Shown: positions 8,852-18,068, counted from the stretch's first letter. The stretch is 64,000 nt of DNA from Shewanella polaris (GCF_006385555.1 NZ_CP041036.1:4154001-4218000); one strand, 5' to 3'. The notes: generated by a model not told the origin, from the sequence alone. Program-made: numbers and translations.

Positions 8852-9310
8852 ATGTACAAACAAATTTCAATATTAACACTTAGCATGATGCTATTAATGG
8901 GTTGCTCTGGCACTGTGCCTACATTGGGCGTAAATAATGACAAGTTAACACCGTGTCCTGAATCGCCAAACTGTGTTAATAGTCAACAAGCTGCAGATGA
9001 AGAGCATTTTATCGCACCGATCGATTTCACCGGAACACAGCAACAAGCGCAAGTGCGCCTTTTACACATACTAAAAGCTGCAGAGCGAGCAAATATCGTT
9101 GTGGTCGAGGACAATTATATTCGCGTGGAGTTTACCTCTCAGATAATGCGCTTTGTTGATGATGTGGAGTTTTATTTTCCAGCAACTGCATCCGATAAAA
9201 TAACCATACATGTTAGATCGGCTTCACGTATTGGACGCTCAGATTTTGGGGTTAATCGTGAACGAATAGAAAAAATTAGACACGAATTTAACGCATTTAA
9301 ACCACTTTAA
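8852..9310 (+). CDS. DUF1499 family lipoprotein
   Basis: 152 residues. The lipoprotein signal ends in the lipobox LMGC. DUF1499 hallmarks are CPESPNCVNS near the N-terminus, IRVEFTSQIMRFVDDVEFYF in the middle and RSASRIGRSDFGVNRERI near the end. The family function is unknown. AAAGGA lies close before the ATG. It is 13 bp after the preceding exported protein, so the pair is probably co-transcribed. Confidence 0.85.
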   Translation: MYKQISILTLSMMLLMGCSGTVPTLGVNNDKLTPCPESPNCVNSQQAADEEHFIAPIDFTGTQQQAQVRLLHILKAAERANIVVVEDNYIRVEFTSQIMRFVDDVEFYFPATASDKITIHVRSASRIGRSDFGVNRERIEKIRHEFNAFKPL

Positions 9311-9332
9311 AGACTGATAATCACAATATTAC

Positions 9333-9384
9333 GATAGCTTTTTTTAATGCCATTTTAGCTAAAATGGACTCGATAAAAGCTATC
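9333..9384. repeat. Nested double inverted repeat
   Basis: The outer arms GATAGCTTTT and AAAAGCTATC (10 bp, perfect) enclose a perfect 18-bp palindrome, CCATTTTAG-CTAAAATGG (9350-9367). The whole could fold as a two-step hairpin or cruciform. It sits just after the DUF1499 gene and may act as its terminator, although no classical T-run follows. Confidence 0.6.
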
Positions 9385-9521
9385 AATAATTTGGCAGTTA
9401 ACAGTAATGCTAACGAGGCATTTCTTATCACGAGGTATTATTAATTTGATTAACCTCGTTAATTTTAGGTCCATCAATTATGGTCTTATCAACAGTTGTC
9501 TCACCAACGTTTGGAGTAAAA

Positions 9522-9713
9522 ATGAACAGTAAAATTATTGGGATTGTACTTGTTATTGCGGGTATTTTTTTAGCGTTGTGGGGCTACAATATTTATGATG
9601 CTGCCAGTTCTCAAGTAACCAGGGCATTAAATGGTGATACCCCTATCGAAGCGTGGGCTGGAATGGCCGGCGGTATTATTTGCGTGTTAATTGGTATTAC
9701 AAGGTTAAAGTAA
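9522..9713 (+). CDS. Small inner-membrane protein, DUF3185-like
   Basis: 63 residues with two membrane segments: IIGIVLVIAGIFLALWGY near the N-terminus and AGMAGGIICVLIGITRL at the C-terminus, joined by a short polar loop (DAASSQVTRALNGDTP). This arrangement matches DUF3185 proteins, whose function is unknown. The ORF could begin 14 codons earlier, but GGAG five bases before the ATG at 9522 and the immediate membrane segment favour this start. It is a single gene. Confidence 0.75.
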   Translation: MNSKIIGIVLVIAGIFLALWGYNIYDAASSQVTRALNGDTPIEAWAGMAGGIICVLIGITRLK

Positions 9714-9941
9714 ATGTGTTGTCATTAAATACTGAGCAAAGCATTCAAGGATAATCATTTCCCTTTATGCCAAAACTCAGTTTTATTGCAACATAACCTA
9801 CGTGTGCAGTCCGCTCATTAATAGTCGAATCCGACAAATTTAAACAACTGATCACGCTTATTATCACTATGATCTAAAGAACGCTGTAAAAATGCCATTA
9901 ATGGTCACTACTACTTTGCGTTAACTCATCACTTAATAACC

Positions 9942-10538
9942 TTACTCACTCAACTTATCATTGAGCAAGTCCAATCTATCTTGTCCCCAAAATGGTTCAT
10001 TTTGGTACACGTAAGTTGGGACGCCCAACAAGCCTTTTTCGATTGCTTCTATTGTATTTACTTCATATATTTCATCAATTTCGCTTGATAAAGCTTGCTG
10101 TACAATACTGTCGGTATTGAACTTAAGCGAGGTTAATATTTGTCGAATAACCGTTTCATCAGCAATGTTTTGATCTTGTGCCCAACATGCGGCCAGTACA
10201 TGCCCAACAAACTCACTGACATCTTGCCCTGCTTGCTGTAATGCAATAGCGCATCGGTCGGCCAAACTTGGATCTGCCGGGAAAAAAGCGGGCTGTAGAT
10301 TAAGGGGTAAATGACGTTTTTTAGACCAGCGAGAGAGTTCAATTAAACGATAGTCTTGTCGAGCTTGTAGGCGTTGCTTGACGGGTAACACCCCTAATTC
10401 GGCAAACAGTTTGGCTAATTTTATCGGCTTATAGTGGATGGTAGTATTGTGCTTGTTAGCCAACGAGGTAAAAGTGCTGTGGCCTAAATAGACATAAGGA
10501 GAAAGGCTGGTAAAATAATAATCTATTGCTGTAGTCAT
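9942..10538 (-). CDS. 2-hydroxychromene-2-carboxylate isomerase family (DsbA-like fold)
   Basis: 198 residues. The start IDYYFTSLSPYVYLGH is the thioredoxin/DsbA-fold opening of kappa-class GST-like isomerases, with Ser in place of the catalytic Cys, as in 2-hydroxychromene-2-carboxylate isomerase. The end GLLGVPTYVYQNEPFWGQDRLDLL has the cis-Pro GVPT motif and the WGQDR signature of the family. NahD uses glutathione to isomerise hydroxychromene carboxylate in naphthalene breakdown; no such pathway is seen here, so the true substrate is open. It stands alone. Confidence 0.88.
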   Translation of the reverse strand: MTTAIDYYFTSLSPYVYLGHSTFTSLANKHNTTIHYKPIKLAKLFAELGVLPVKQRLQARQDYRLIELSRWSKKRHLPLNLQPAFFPADPSLADRCAIALQQAGQDVSEFVGHVLAACWAQDQNIADETVIRQILTSLKFNTDSIVQQALSSEIDEIYEVNTIEAIEKGLLGVPTYVYQNEPFWGQDRLDLLNDKLSE

Positions 10539-10831
10539 GGTTCACATTACCTTTATATTAATAGGACTATTCAGTTAACCCTATCATTTCATTTAAATTT
10601 ATCGTTAAAACTGGACGTTGCATTGAGAGAAAAATAGTTCGTTATAACACCAGGTACTGGCGGTATTGAAGGTGTTAATCACCTCGAAAAAATCAAATTT
10701 ACAACCATAAATACATAGGCATACTGGCCAACAAAAAATGCCAATCCATTCACTTTATATTACACAACTTTTATAATCTATTGACCATTTGTGAGTAAAT
10801 ATTGCGATTAAACCACAATCATCATCTACCA

Positions 10832-12076
10832 TCATTGAGCTAATAAAGGCGCTAACACGGTTAACTGACCATCAATAGGTTCGGTTATCGTTAAACCTAA
10901 AATATGGGCAATAAAAGGGTACAAATGAATATTTTCAGCCTGCTCAATGCTGCCGTGATTAAACGCAGGCCCTTGAGCATATAATACTGTGTTCATGTCG
11001 GTTATTACACTGGCATCATAACCGTGTTTACCTGTCACTCCAGCACCTGCATCAGTGTTAGTAATATAATGTTGATTACTGATTAACACGGCATCCTCGA
11101 TCGATTGATTGTCACTAAAATGTAAGTAAGCAGGAATATCTTTCTGACGATAAAATTGCAAACCAGGGACTTTTTTAGTGAGCACTTCTAAGGCATCTAA
11201 ATCTTGTTGTTTATTATCACCAATGGCGGTGACTAACGAAAATGCTGCGTCATTATTAAAACTAAATTTGGCTTTTAAAGCTTCATTACCAGCAAATAGT
11301 TTATCGGTATATAAGCGTGGAAAACCCGAAACATTCGCCATGCCATGGTCGGAAGTAATAATCACATTGACCTCAAAAGGTAGCGCTTGTATTCCAGCCA
11401 ATAATTGTCCAATAGCTTTATCAATGTTTTGCACTGCTTGATAGGTATTGTTCGATGTTGGGCCAAAATGATGCCCTGCAGTATCCACATCGGAAAAATA
11501 CAAGGTCACAAACTGTGGGCGCTCAGCTTCGGGTAAATTAAACCATTGTAAAACCTGATCTACTCTTTCATTATTCGGTGCATCGTTATTATAAGCCAGC
11601 CAATAATCAGGTCGTTGGCCTGCAATTTTCGCTTCCGATCCAGGCCAAAAATAAGTCGCACTTTTTAATCCTTGCTGACCCGCTAATGACCACAATGGCA
11701 CCCCATTGTAAAAACGACCGTCGGTCACTGCTTGTTTAATCTTCATACTATAGGGCTGTTGTAGAGCATGGTTATAAAAATGGTTCGAAACTATGCCATG
11801 ATGAGCGGGATACAATCCAGTAACAAGCGTAATGTGGTTTGGAAAAGTTACGGTGGGAAACGACGGTATAAATTGACGAACCTGAGCAGCATGCTTAGCA
11901 AATTCCGTTAGATGCTTAGGATTATGTAGGCGGTTATAATCAAAACGGTAACCATCTATAGAAACCAATAATACATAAGGTTTTTCAGCTACTGTAGGGA
12001 TTGACCCCGCAGATAAACAACTAATGCTAGAAAATAATCCGCTGGCAAAAACACAGATGATGGCAAAGGCGCGCAT
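10832..12076 (-). CDS. Secreted nucleotide pyrophosphatase/phosphodiesterase (NPP, alkaline phosphatase superfamily)
   Basis: 414 residues with an N-terminal signal peptide (about residues 1-23). Metal and catalytic positions of the NPP family are all visible: D41 in VSIDGYR, the Thr nucleophile T77 in PTVTFPNH, the DVDTAGHHFGP metal loop, TSDHGMA and the late His in TGKHGYD. Such enzymes cleave phosphodiesters or pyrophosphates of nucleotides or lipids in the periplasm or at the surface. The gene lies 88 bp downstream of the broken hydrolase on the same strand. Confidence 0.9.
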   Translation of the reverse strand: MRAFAIICVFASGLFSSISCLSAGSIPTVAEKPYVLLVSIDGYRFDYNRLHNPKHLTEFAKHAAQVRQFIPSFPTVTFPNHITLVTGLYPAHHGIVSNHFYNHALQQPYSMKIKQAVTDGRFYNGVPLWSLAGQQGLKSATYFWPGSEAKIAGQRPDYWLAYNNDAPNNERVDQVLQWFNLPEAERPQFVTLYFSDVDTAGHHFGPTSNNTYQAVQNIDKAIGQLLAGIQALPFEVNVIITSDHGMANVSGFPRLYTDKLFAGNEALKAKFSFNNDAAFSLVTAIGDNKQQDLDALEVLTKKVPGLQFYRQKDIPAYLHFSDNQSIEDAVLISNQHYITNTDAGAGVTGKHGYDASVITDMNTVLYAQGPAFNHGSIEQAENIHLYPFIAHILGLTITEPIDGQLTVLAPLLAQ

Positions 12077-12164
12077 GATGTTTGTCTCAATAGTAAAAAT
12101 TAATTAGGAAATAATAATATCAATTAAGTATGACAACTTTATTGATCTCTACTGTCACGTTAGC

Positions 12165-13036
12165 TTACTCAATACTCTGTCTAAACTGCAAATAAGCCGT
12201 GCTAATGGCGTCTGCATCTTCAATTTGTGGATAGTGGCCCAACGTTTCCATTTCACAGATATTAGCATTAGGTATCAATTGACAATAACGGTTAATCATA
12301 TGCTGCCCTGAGATAGGATCCTGCACGCCTGCGATCAGCTTTATGGGGATAGAACTGTTAATCATTGCCCCCACCCAACGCTCACGATGTTGTTGTCGTT
12401 GAGTCATATAACTAATCAGTTTATGCATTATTGCCAATCCGTTATTGTAGTTTAGCAACTGCCACAACGTATCGATAACTTCAGGCTTTGGTGGTGTCGA
12501 CGGCCCAAATATTCGCTGTAAACTAATGGCAAACCTCTGTTTGTTAATCAATTTTTCCACCAAAGGCCCTAATGGTGACAGTAAAAGCTTTGTATTAATA
12601 GTGGTTTATGGGCTTCAGGAAATAAGCCTCCATTTAAAAAACACACGCTTGCTATGTGCGTATGACTATTGTCATCAACTTGTCTTGCTAGCAACTCTTG
12701 TGCGACTGTATCTCCGTAATCGTGGGCTAAAATATGATATTCACTGACACCTAGCTTGTGCAAAAATGCCTGACAAATATCGGCTTGCTGACTTATCAAG
12801 TAAAGCGCATCTTTAGGCTTATCTGATAAACCAAAGCCCAACATATCAAGGGTGATAACGTTATAGTGCTGAGTGAGCGTATGCCACATACCTTCCCAAT
12901 CCCAACTAGCACTAGGATAACCATGAATTAGCAATAACACTGGCGCTTGTTTACTTCCCGCCTGACGAGTAAATATTTGTTGACCGTTAATCTGCTCGAA
13001 TTGTCCCTGCTGCTGCCATTCACTCAATGTTATCAT
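12165..13036 (-). pseudogene. Alpha/beta hydrolase (MEST-like) split by a frameshift
   Basis: Two abutting ORFs (12569-13036 and 12165-12563) together give one alpha/beta hydrolase of about 289 residues. The first has the oxyanion HGYP, the Asp nucleophile elbow in LAHDYGDTVAQE and FLNGGLFPEAHKP. The second carries the cap and the late catalytic His in LGHYPQIEDA. Coding continuity breaks near 12575-12590, where reading CAAAG with one more A restores the frame through KLLLSPLGPLVEKL. The cause is either a one-base deletion in a short A-run or a sequence error. The nucleophile motif resembles MEST-type or epoxide-hydrolase-like enzymes. The substrate is unknown. Confidence 0.8.
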
Positions 13037-13068
13037 TGTGACGTTATTCCTTTAATCCGCTATCCTAA

Positions 13069-13371
13069 TCATGCTGTCGGGGTCTGCTCATCTGCACAAC
13101 ATTCATCTTGTAAAAAGCCAATCACGGTTTGCAAAGTATCATATTCGGCAATACAAAAAAGTGTTCTCCCTTCGCGGCGCTGAGAAATTAAACCCGCAGA
13201 CACTAAACTAGATATGTGATGAGATAATGTCGAACCGGGTATTGACAGCTTTTGCTGTAACCCACCCACAGCAATACCTTGATACCCTGCACGCACTACC
13301 GACTTATAAATCAACAAGCGAGTCGGATGCCCTAGTTCTTTCAATGCCTTAGCAATCGCTTCAATATCCAT
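13069..13371 (-). CDS. ArsR/SmtB family winged-helix repressor
   Basis: 100 residues. The fold is clear: KALKELGHPTRLLIYKSV, the recognition helix region IPGSTLSHHISSLVSAGLISQRREG and the wing TLFCIAEY. A C-terminal CC pair (DECCADE) may bind thiophilic metal or metalloid. The ORF can extend 22 codons upstream, but that region holds one of two operator repeats; the ATG at 13371, with GGGA upstream and the usual ArsR N-terminus, is preferred. The gene is divergent from an ArsP-type permease, so it probably represses both genes and releases on binding an arsenical, antimonial or thiol-reactive ligand. Confidence 0.88.
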   Translation of the reverse strand: MDIEAIAKALKELGHPTRLLIYKSVVRAGYQGIAVGGLQQKLSIPGSTLSHHISSLVSAGLISQRREGRTLFCIAEYDTLQTVIGFLQDECCADEQTPTA

Positions 13372-13394
13372 AAAAACATCCCAATTAACTCTAT

Positions 13395-13416
13395 ATTTCG
13401 ATATTACTAGAAATAT
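13395..13416. promoter_or_regulatory. Operator repeat 1 of the ArsR-like regulator
   Basis: A 22-bp element with arms ATTTC-N12-GAAATAT-type symmetry (extended arms ATATTTC / GAAATAT from 13393). It matches operator repeat 2 at 19 of 22 positions, with starts 49 bp apart. Its place in the divergent promoter makes it the likely ArsR binding site. Confidence 0.65.
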
Positions 13417-13443
13417 CTTGATTAAGCCATCAAACACATTTAC

Positions 13444-13465
13444 ATTTCGGTAATTCTAGAAATAT
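13444..13465. promoter_or_regulatory. Operator repeat 2 of the ArsR-like regulator
   Basis: The second copy of the 22-bp element (ATTTCG...CTAGAAATAT). It ends 11 bp before the permease start, so a bound repressor would block permease transcription or initiation directly. Confidence 0.65.
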
Positions 13466-13476
13466 AGGTTTATATA

Positions 13477-14388
13477 ATGATAACCAATAATATGCTACAA
13501 GAAACATTAAATATGTTTGTTTTTTTAACGTTAGAGTTAACTACGTTATTTCTGCTGATTAGTTATTTAGTCGGTGTTTTACAAATGTATATTCCGCCAG
13601 AGAGAATCCAATCAATACTCAGTGATAAACATGGAAAAGGCTATATTATCGCCGGATTTTTAGGCGCGATCACGCCTTTTTGTTCTTGTTCAACAATCCC
13701 GTTTTTAAAAGGCTTATTAAGAGCAAAAGCAGGCTTTGGCACCATGATGGTATTTTTATTTGCTAGCCCTTTACTCAACCCGATTATTATTGGCTTATTT
13801 GCGGTGACCTTTGGTATTAGTGTAACGGTATTTTATTTTGTCTTGGCAATGGGAGTATCTATTATTGCAGGCTACAGTTTAGAAAAACTCGGCTTTGAGA
13901 AATATATTAAACCCGAAGCTTTCATCGTTCCTGCAACAAAATATTGTAAAACATCATGTTGCAGTAAAGCAGAGCCTGTCAGTAAGTGGAAACAAATTTG
14001 GCAAACTACTTGGACAGACTTTAAAAAAGTGCTGCCTTATTTAATTGGCGGTATTGCTATTGGCTCGTTAATTTATGGTTTTATGCCCACTGAGTTAGTT
14101 ATTCAATATGCCAATAAAGATAATCCATTTGCTATCCCGGTTGCGGCTGTTATTGGTATTCCTCTATATATACGTGCAGAGGCGGTTATTCCATTAAGTG
14201 CAGCATTAGCGTCTAAAGGCATGGGGCTTGGCGCTGTGATGGCATTAATTATTGGCAGCGCGGGCGCCAGTTTAACCGAGATTATTTTACTTAAATCTAT
14301 TTTTAAAAATACTTTAGTCACAACATTTCTTATTGTAATTTTGTCCATGGCCATGTTGGCAGGCTACCTATATCAATTTTTATTTTAA
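13477..14388 (+). CDS. ArsP/YraQ-type permease (DUF318)
   Basis: 303 residues with about eight membrane segments in two halves. The family hallmark TPFCSCSTIP (about residues 66-75) holds the paired cysteines that bind trivalent arsenicals in ArsP, followed by FLFASPLLNPIIIG. A cytosolic Cys cluster (YCKTSCCSK, about 157-165) lies between the halves. The second half carries GIPLYIRAEAVIPLSAAL. ArsP proteins export methylated or aromatic As(III); other family members have been tied to metals. Together with the divergent ArsR gene this looks like a two-gene resistance unit. The exact substrate is not readable. Confidence 0.82.
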   Translation: MITNNMLQETLNMFVFLTLELTTLFLLISYLVGVLQMYIPPERIQSILSDKHGKGYIIAGFLGAITPFCSCSTIPFLKGLLRAKAGFGTMMVFLFASPLLNPIIIGLFAVTFGISVTVFYFVLAMGVSIIAGYSLEKLGFEKYIKPEAFIVPATKYCKTSCCSKAEPVSKWKQIWQTTWTDFKKVLPYLIGGIAIGSLIYGFMPTELVIQYANKDNPFAIPVAAVIGIPLYIRAEAVIPLSAALASKGMGLGAVMALIIGSAGASLTEIILLKSIFKNTLVTTFLIVILSMAMLAGYLYQFLF

Positions 14389-14428
14389 ATTATTGCGTAG
14401 TGTCTCAAAACAAAGTGACCACCACTTA

Positions 14429-14454
14429 AAAAATACTATAAACGTAGTATTTTT
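14429..14454 (+). terminator. AT-rich hairpin after the permease
   Basis: AAAAATACTA and TAGTATTTTT form a perfect 10-bp stem with a 6-nt loop, ending in a T-run. It is a weak but plausible terminator before the GGDEF-EAL gene. Confidence 0.55.
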
Positions 14455-14487
14455 GAGCATGGGAAGTATACTGATCATTATTCAATC

Positions 14488-16470
14488 ATGCTGACGGTAT
14501 ACATGTTAATGACTGCACAAGCAGATCCGCAAATACTGAATGACCATCTAAAGTTACTATACCGTAGCGCAATTCCTGGAATTGCCGTTACCATAGTCGC
14601 TTCTGCTGGTCTAGCATTTGGATTTGAAAATCATTCCGCAACTAATGATAAATTATTGTGGTGGTTGTGTTTATCTGGATTAATTTTATTACGTAGTTTT
14701 GATACTTTCTTTTGGCTGAAACGAGCGAATAAAGGCATATTAGGAAGTCAAAACGACCTATACCGTTATAGCGCAGGAGCAATACTCACTGCTTGTTTTT
14801 GGGCGTTCTTTTGCCTATTTTTTTACAATAAATTAAGTATCGAAGAATTATTTTCTACTTTGGTCATTGTGTCAGCCATGGCGGGCGGTGCAGCCACAAT
14901 ATTATCGGGTAACAAACTCGTATCACAAACATACACCTTATTGTTGCTGGCCCCCTTTTCAATTCAAATGATCGTTGGCGGCAATCCGGCCCATCAAATG
15001 TTAGGCTATTTAGGCCTCGCCTATGCCTTTGTTATGTTCTCAATAGCTAAAACTGCGGCTAACTTTACTGAACATTCTATTAAGCTGCGGAATGAACATA
15101 ATCAATTATTAAAAAGTATGGAGCAACAGGTCATACAAAGAACTCAAAAAATTATTGAGCTTAGCCAACATGATCCCCTGACCCATTTGTTAAATAGGCG
15201 CGCCTTTATTGAGAATGCTAATCATCAGTTTACACAAATAAAATACGATATTAACTATGCTATTTTCTTCCTCGACTTAGACGGTTTTAAACAGGCTAAT
15301 GATAACTTTGGCCATAATGTAGGTGATGAAGTACTTATTGAGGTCGCAAAGCGAATTAAACAAGCTTGTCAGCATGATGAAATTATCTGCCGTTGGGGGG
15401 GAGATGAATTTATTATCATGGCACATCAAACTTCACATTATCGCTTTGAAGAATTAGCCATCATTTTAAAAAAATGCATCAACATACCGATTTTAACCTC
15501 TCAACATGTCATTGATATGGACTGCTCTATTGGAATAGCCATGTACCCTGAACACGGTCAATCAATATCAGATTTAATCAGTTTGGCAGACCTGTCTATG
15601 TACAGTCGTAAAGAAGGTGGCTCCGGCGATTATGTGATGTTTAGTAGCCAATTAAAACAAAAAATAAAATATGAAATTCATTTAAGCAAAGGCATTGCCC
15701 AGGCAGTATCCGATAAGCTGTTACATCTTGTTTTTCAACCGATTATTGAATCTAGCACGGGTAACATAGCCTGTGTCGAAGCATTGCTAAGATGGGATTT
15801 TGAAGGCGCATTAATTTCACCAGAGGTGTTCATTCCGTTGGCAGAAAAAAACGGTGCTATTAAAGAAATTGGCTATTGGGTAATAGAAGAGTCAATGCGT
15901 AAATTATCTGCATTACATGAACTAAATCAAGGATTAAAAATATCCATTAATGTGTCGATAATTCAATTTGAAGACATCAATTTTGTTAATAAGGTACACA
16001 ATATTGTCAATCAACATAATATAAATCCAAGAGACGTTCATATTGAAATAACTGAATCACTCTTTTCAAAAGATAAGCTTAAATTAATTAACATGGTCAA
16101 AGGGCTACAAGCTTTAGGCTTTATGATTTCGATTGATGATTTTGGTACCGGTTATTCGTCATTATCGGTAATCCAAGATTTAGATATAAATTTCGTAAAA
16201 ATTGATCGCTCATTCATCACCAACCTGCAAATTAATGGCATTGATATCGTTAAAGCGGTTATGGTGATGTCTCATGGCCTTGGCTACCAAGTAATCGCTG
16301 AAGGTGTTGAAAATCAACAACAAGCTACAACCTTAACGACGTTAGGAATCCATTATTTACAAGGATATTTATTTGATAAACCACTTGAGTTTGAGGTGTT
16401 AAAACAAAGACTGTTGAGCCGCCCAGATGAACAAGACTCACCCGCGTTGCTATCTTCAGCTAATTCTTAA
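14488..16470 (+). CDS. Membrane GGDEF-EAL protein (c-di-GMP turnover)
   Basis: 660 residues. The N-terminal 200 residues contain about six membrane segments, then a short coiled coil (about 205-235). The GGDEF domain has an intact motif, RWGGDEF, at residues 304-308, and the EAL domain has EALLRW at 431 plus HIEITES, DDFGTGYSS and AEGVEN. Both catalytic sites are intact, so it could make and break c-di-GMP. The usual inhibitory RxxD site before GGDEF is absent (QHDE there). The ATG at 14488 lacks a clear Shine-Dalgarno; ATGs at 14503 or 14509 are alternatives. It is a single gene. Confidence 0.93.
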   Translation: MLTVYMLMTAQADPQILNDHLKLLYRSAIPGIAVTIVASAGLAFGFENHSATNDKLLWWLCLSGLILLRSFDTFFWLKRANKGILGSQNDLYRYSAGAILTACFWAFFCLFFYNKLSIEELFSTLVIVSAMAGGAATILSGNKLVSQTYTLLLLAPFSIQMIVGGNPAHQMLGYLGLAYAFVMFSIAKTAANFTEHSIKLRNEHNQLLKSMEQQVIQRTQKIIELSQHDPLTHLLNRRAFIENANHQFTQIKYDINYAIFFLDLDGFKQANDNFGHNVGDEVLIEVAKRIKQACQHDEIICRWGGDEFIIMAHQTSHYRFEELAIILKKCINIPILTSQHVIDMDCSIGIAMYPEHGQSISDLISLADLSMYSRKEGGSGDYVMFSSQLKQKIKYEIHLSKGIAQAVSDKLLHLVFQPIIESSTGNIACVEALLRWDFEGALISPEVFIPLAEKNGAIKEIGYWVIEESMRKLSALHELNQGLKISINVSIIQFEDINFVNKVHNIVNQHNINPRDVHIEITESLFSKDKLKLINMVKGLQALGFMISIDDFGTGYSSLSVIQDLDINFVKIDRSFITNLQINGIDIVKAVMVMSHGLGYQVIAEGVENQQQATTLTTLGIHYLQGYLFDKPLEFEVLKQRLLSRPDEQDSPALLSSANS

Positions 16471-16665
16471 TTTCATCCCGCCACCAGCACTTAGTTTTTC
16501 ACTAATATAGTGACTTAACTGTTCTGTTAATTTACAGTCTGATTAGTCTCGGCAGTGCTGTCATTACAGGCCCATTTACTTGTGATCAACCATCAATGCA
16601 CTATCTACTATAAATAATAAGCTATCAGCTAATCGTAAACTGAATAAGCATAATAGGGAGTCTCG

Positions 16666-17412
16666 GTGTTAACAGAACCGTTATTTTGGTTAGTGGCCAT
16701 TCCTGCTGTGCTAATTACTGGTATGTCTAAGTCGGGTTTTGCCGGTGGTGCTGGCGGATTAACAGTGCCGCTGTTGGCATTGGCGATTAGCCCTGCTGCA
16801 GCCGCGGCAGTTATGTTACCTTTGCTTGTTTACATGGACTTTTTAAGCGTAAAATCTTGGTGGAATAAACAAAGTAACAGCCAGTTATTGATTTTATTAC
16901 CCTCGGCCATTGTCGGTATCATAATAGCTTACCTGTTATTTGATCACCTTAATGAACAATATTTACGGGGTATTTTGGGGATAATATCATTTGGCTTTGG
17001 TTTATACGGGTTAACTTTAGGTGAATGGTCACAACGTAAACCGTCGCCTTTTATTGGCCGAATTTGTGGCACCATGGCTGGCTTTACCAGCTTCGTAGCA
17101 CATGCCGGCGGGCCACCATTAAATGCTTATTTAATTCCATTGCGTTTAGATAAAACAAAATATCTTGGTACTGCGGTGATGTTTTTTGCAGTTGTTAATG
17201 CCGTAAAACTGATCCCTTACGCTATGCTGGGGCAAATTAACCTCAGTAATTTAATCGTATCAGCCATGCTCGCCCCTATTGCTTGGTTAGGCGTTAGGTT
17301 AGGGTTACGGATCCAAGATAAAGTTAACGACAAACAATTTAAAAAGATCATCCTCAGTTTAATGATAGTGGTTGGCTTACGTTTATTGTGGACCGCTTTT
17401 ATATCTTCGTAA
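16666..17412 (+). CDS. TauE/SafE family (TSUP) membrane exporter
   Basis: 248 residues with about seven to eight membrane segments. The family start GMSKSGFAGGAGGLTVPLLAL and the second-half signature FTSFVAHAGGPPLNAYLIP are both present. TSUP proteins move sulfite, sulfoacetate or other organic anions across the inner membrane. Translation starts at GTG with AGGGAG seven bases upstream. The flavin reductase-like gene begins 26 bp downstream and is probably co-transcribed, which hints at a shared role in sulfur or organic-acid metabolism (inference). Confidence 0.9.
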   Translation: MLTEPLFWLVAIPAVLITGMSKSGFAGGAGGLTVPLLALAISPAAAAAVMLPLLVYMDFLSVKSWWNKQSNSQLLILLPSAIVGIIIAYLLFDHLNEQYLRGILGIISFGFGLYGLTLGEWSQRKPSPFIGRICGTMAGFTSFVAHAGGPPLNAYLIPLRLDKTKYLGTAVMFFAVVNAVKLIPYAMLGQINLSNLIVSAMLAPIAWLGVRLGLRIQDKVNDKQFKKIILSLMIVVGLRLLWTAFISS

Positions 17413-17438
17413 TACTTTAAGAAAGGGATCATCATCCA

Positions 17439-18068
17439 ATGAATACAGATAATCGCTATTTTTATGAACCAAACAAAGGCCACGGTCTGCCGCATAACCC
17501 GCTAAATGCTATTATTGGCCCGCGGCCTATCGGGTGGATTTCATCACGTAATGCCCAAGGTCAACGAAATCTTGCACCTTACAGCTTTTTTAATTGCTTT
17601 AATTATGACCCACCGATCATAGGGTTTGCCAGCACAGGATGGAAAGACAGTGTCGCCAATATTGTTGAAACTGGCGAGTTTGTGTGGAACCTAACCACCC
17701 GCAGTTTAGCCGCACAAATGAATCAAACCTCGGCAGCATTACCCCGAGGTGCAGATGAATTTGAATTTGCTGGCTTAACGCCAATAGCGGGTAATATTGT
17801 TAAAGCGGATCGAATTGCACAAAGCCCTGTCAACTTCGAGTGTAAGCTATCTCAATGTATTCAACTGACAACTGCTAATGGTGACAAAATAGATACTTGG
17901 TTAGTACTCGGCGAAGTTGTAGCTGTACACATTGAAAAGCATTTGTTAAGCAATGAAGGTATTTATCAAACGGCATTAGCCGAACCAGTATTACGAGCTG
18001 GCGGTCCATCTGCTTATTATGGTATTTCAGACGAGTTACGTTTTGACTTAAATCGTCCTACGGTGTAA
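17439..18068 (+). CDS. Flavin reductase-like domain protein (DIM6/NTAB family)
   Basis: 209 residues, cytosolic. The family pattern is visible: NAIIGPRPIGWISSRNAQG, NLAPYSFFNCFNYDPPIIGF, the segment DSVANIVETGEFVWNL, and GGPSAYYGIS near the end. These FMN-binding proteins reduce flavin or act on flavin-linked substrates; the substrate here is unknown. AAAGGG lies about 13 bases before the ATG. It follows the TSUP exporter closely and probably shares its transcript. Confidence 0.85.
   Translation: MNTDNRYFYEPNKGHGLPHNPLNAIIGPRPIGWISSRNAQGQRNLAPYSFFNCFNYDPPIIGFASTGWKDSVANIVETGEFVWNLTTRSLAAQMNQTSAALPRGADEFEFAGLTPIAGNIVKADRIAQSPVNFECKLSQCIQLTTANGDKIDTWLVLGEVVAVHIEKHLLSNEGIYQTALAEPVLRAGGPSAYYGISDELRFDLNRPTV

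Noticed and set aside
10620-10710. Possible gene remnant between the isomerase and phosphatase genes
   Set aside because: A short open stretch translates without stops, but it has no start, no ribosome site and no recognisable motif.
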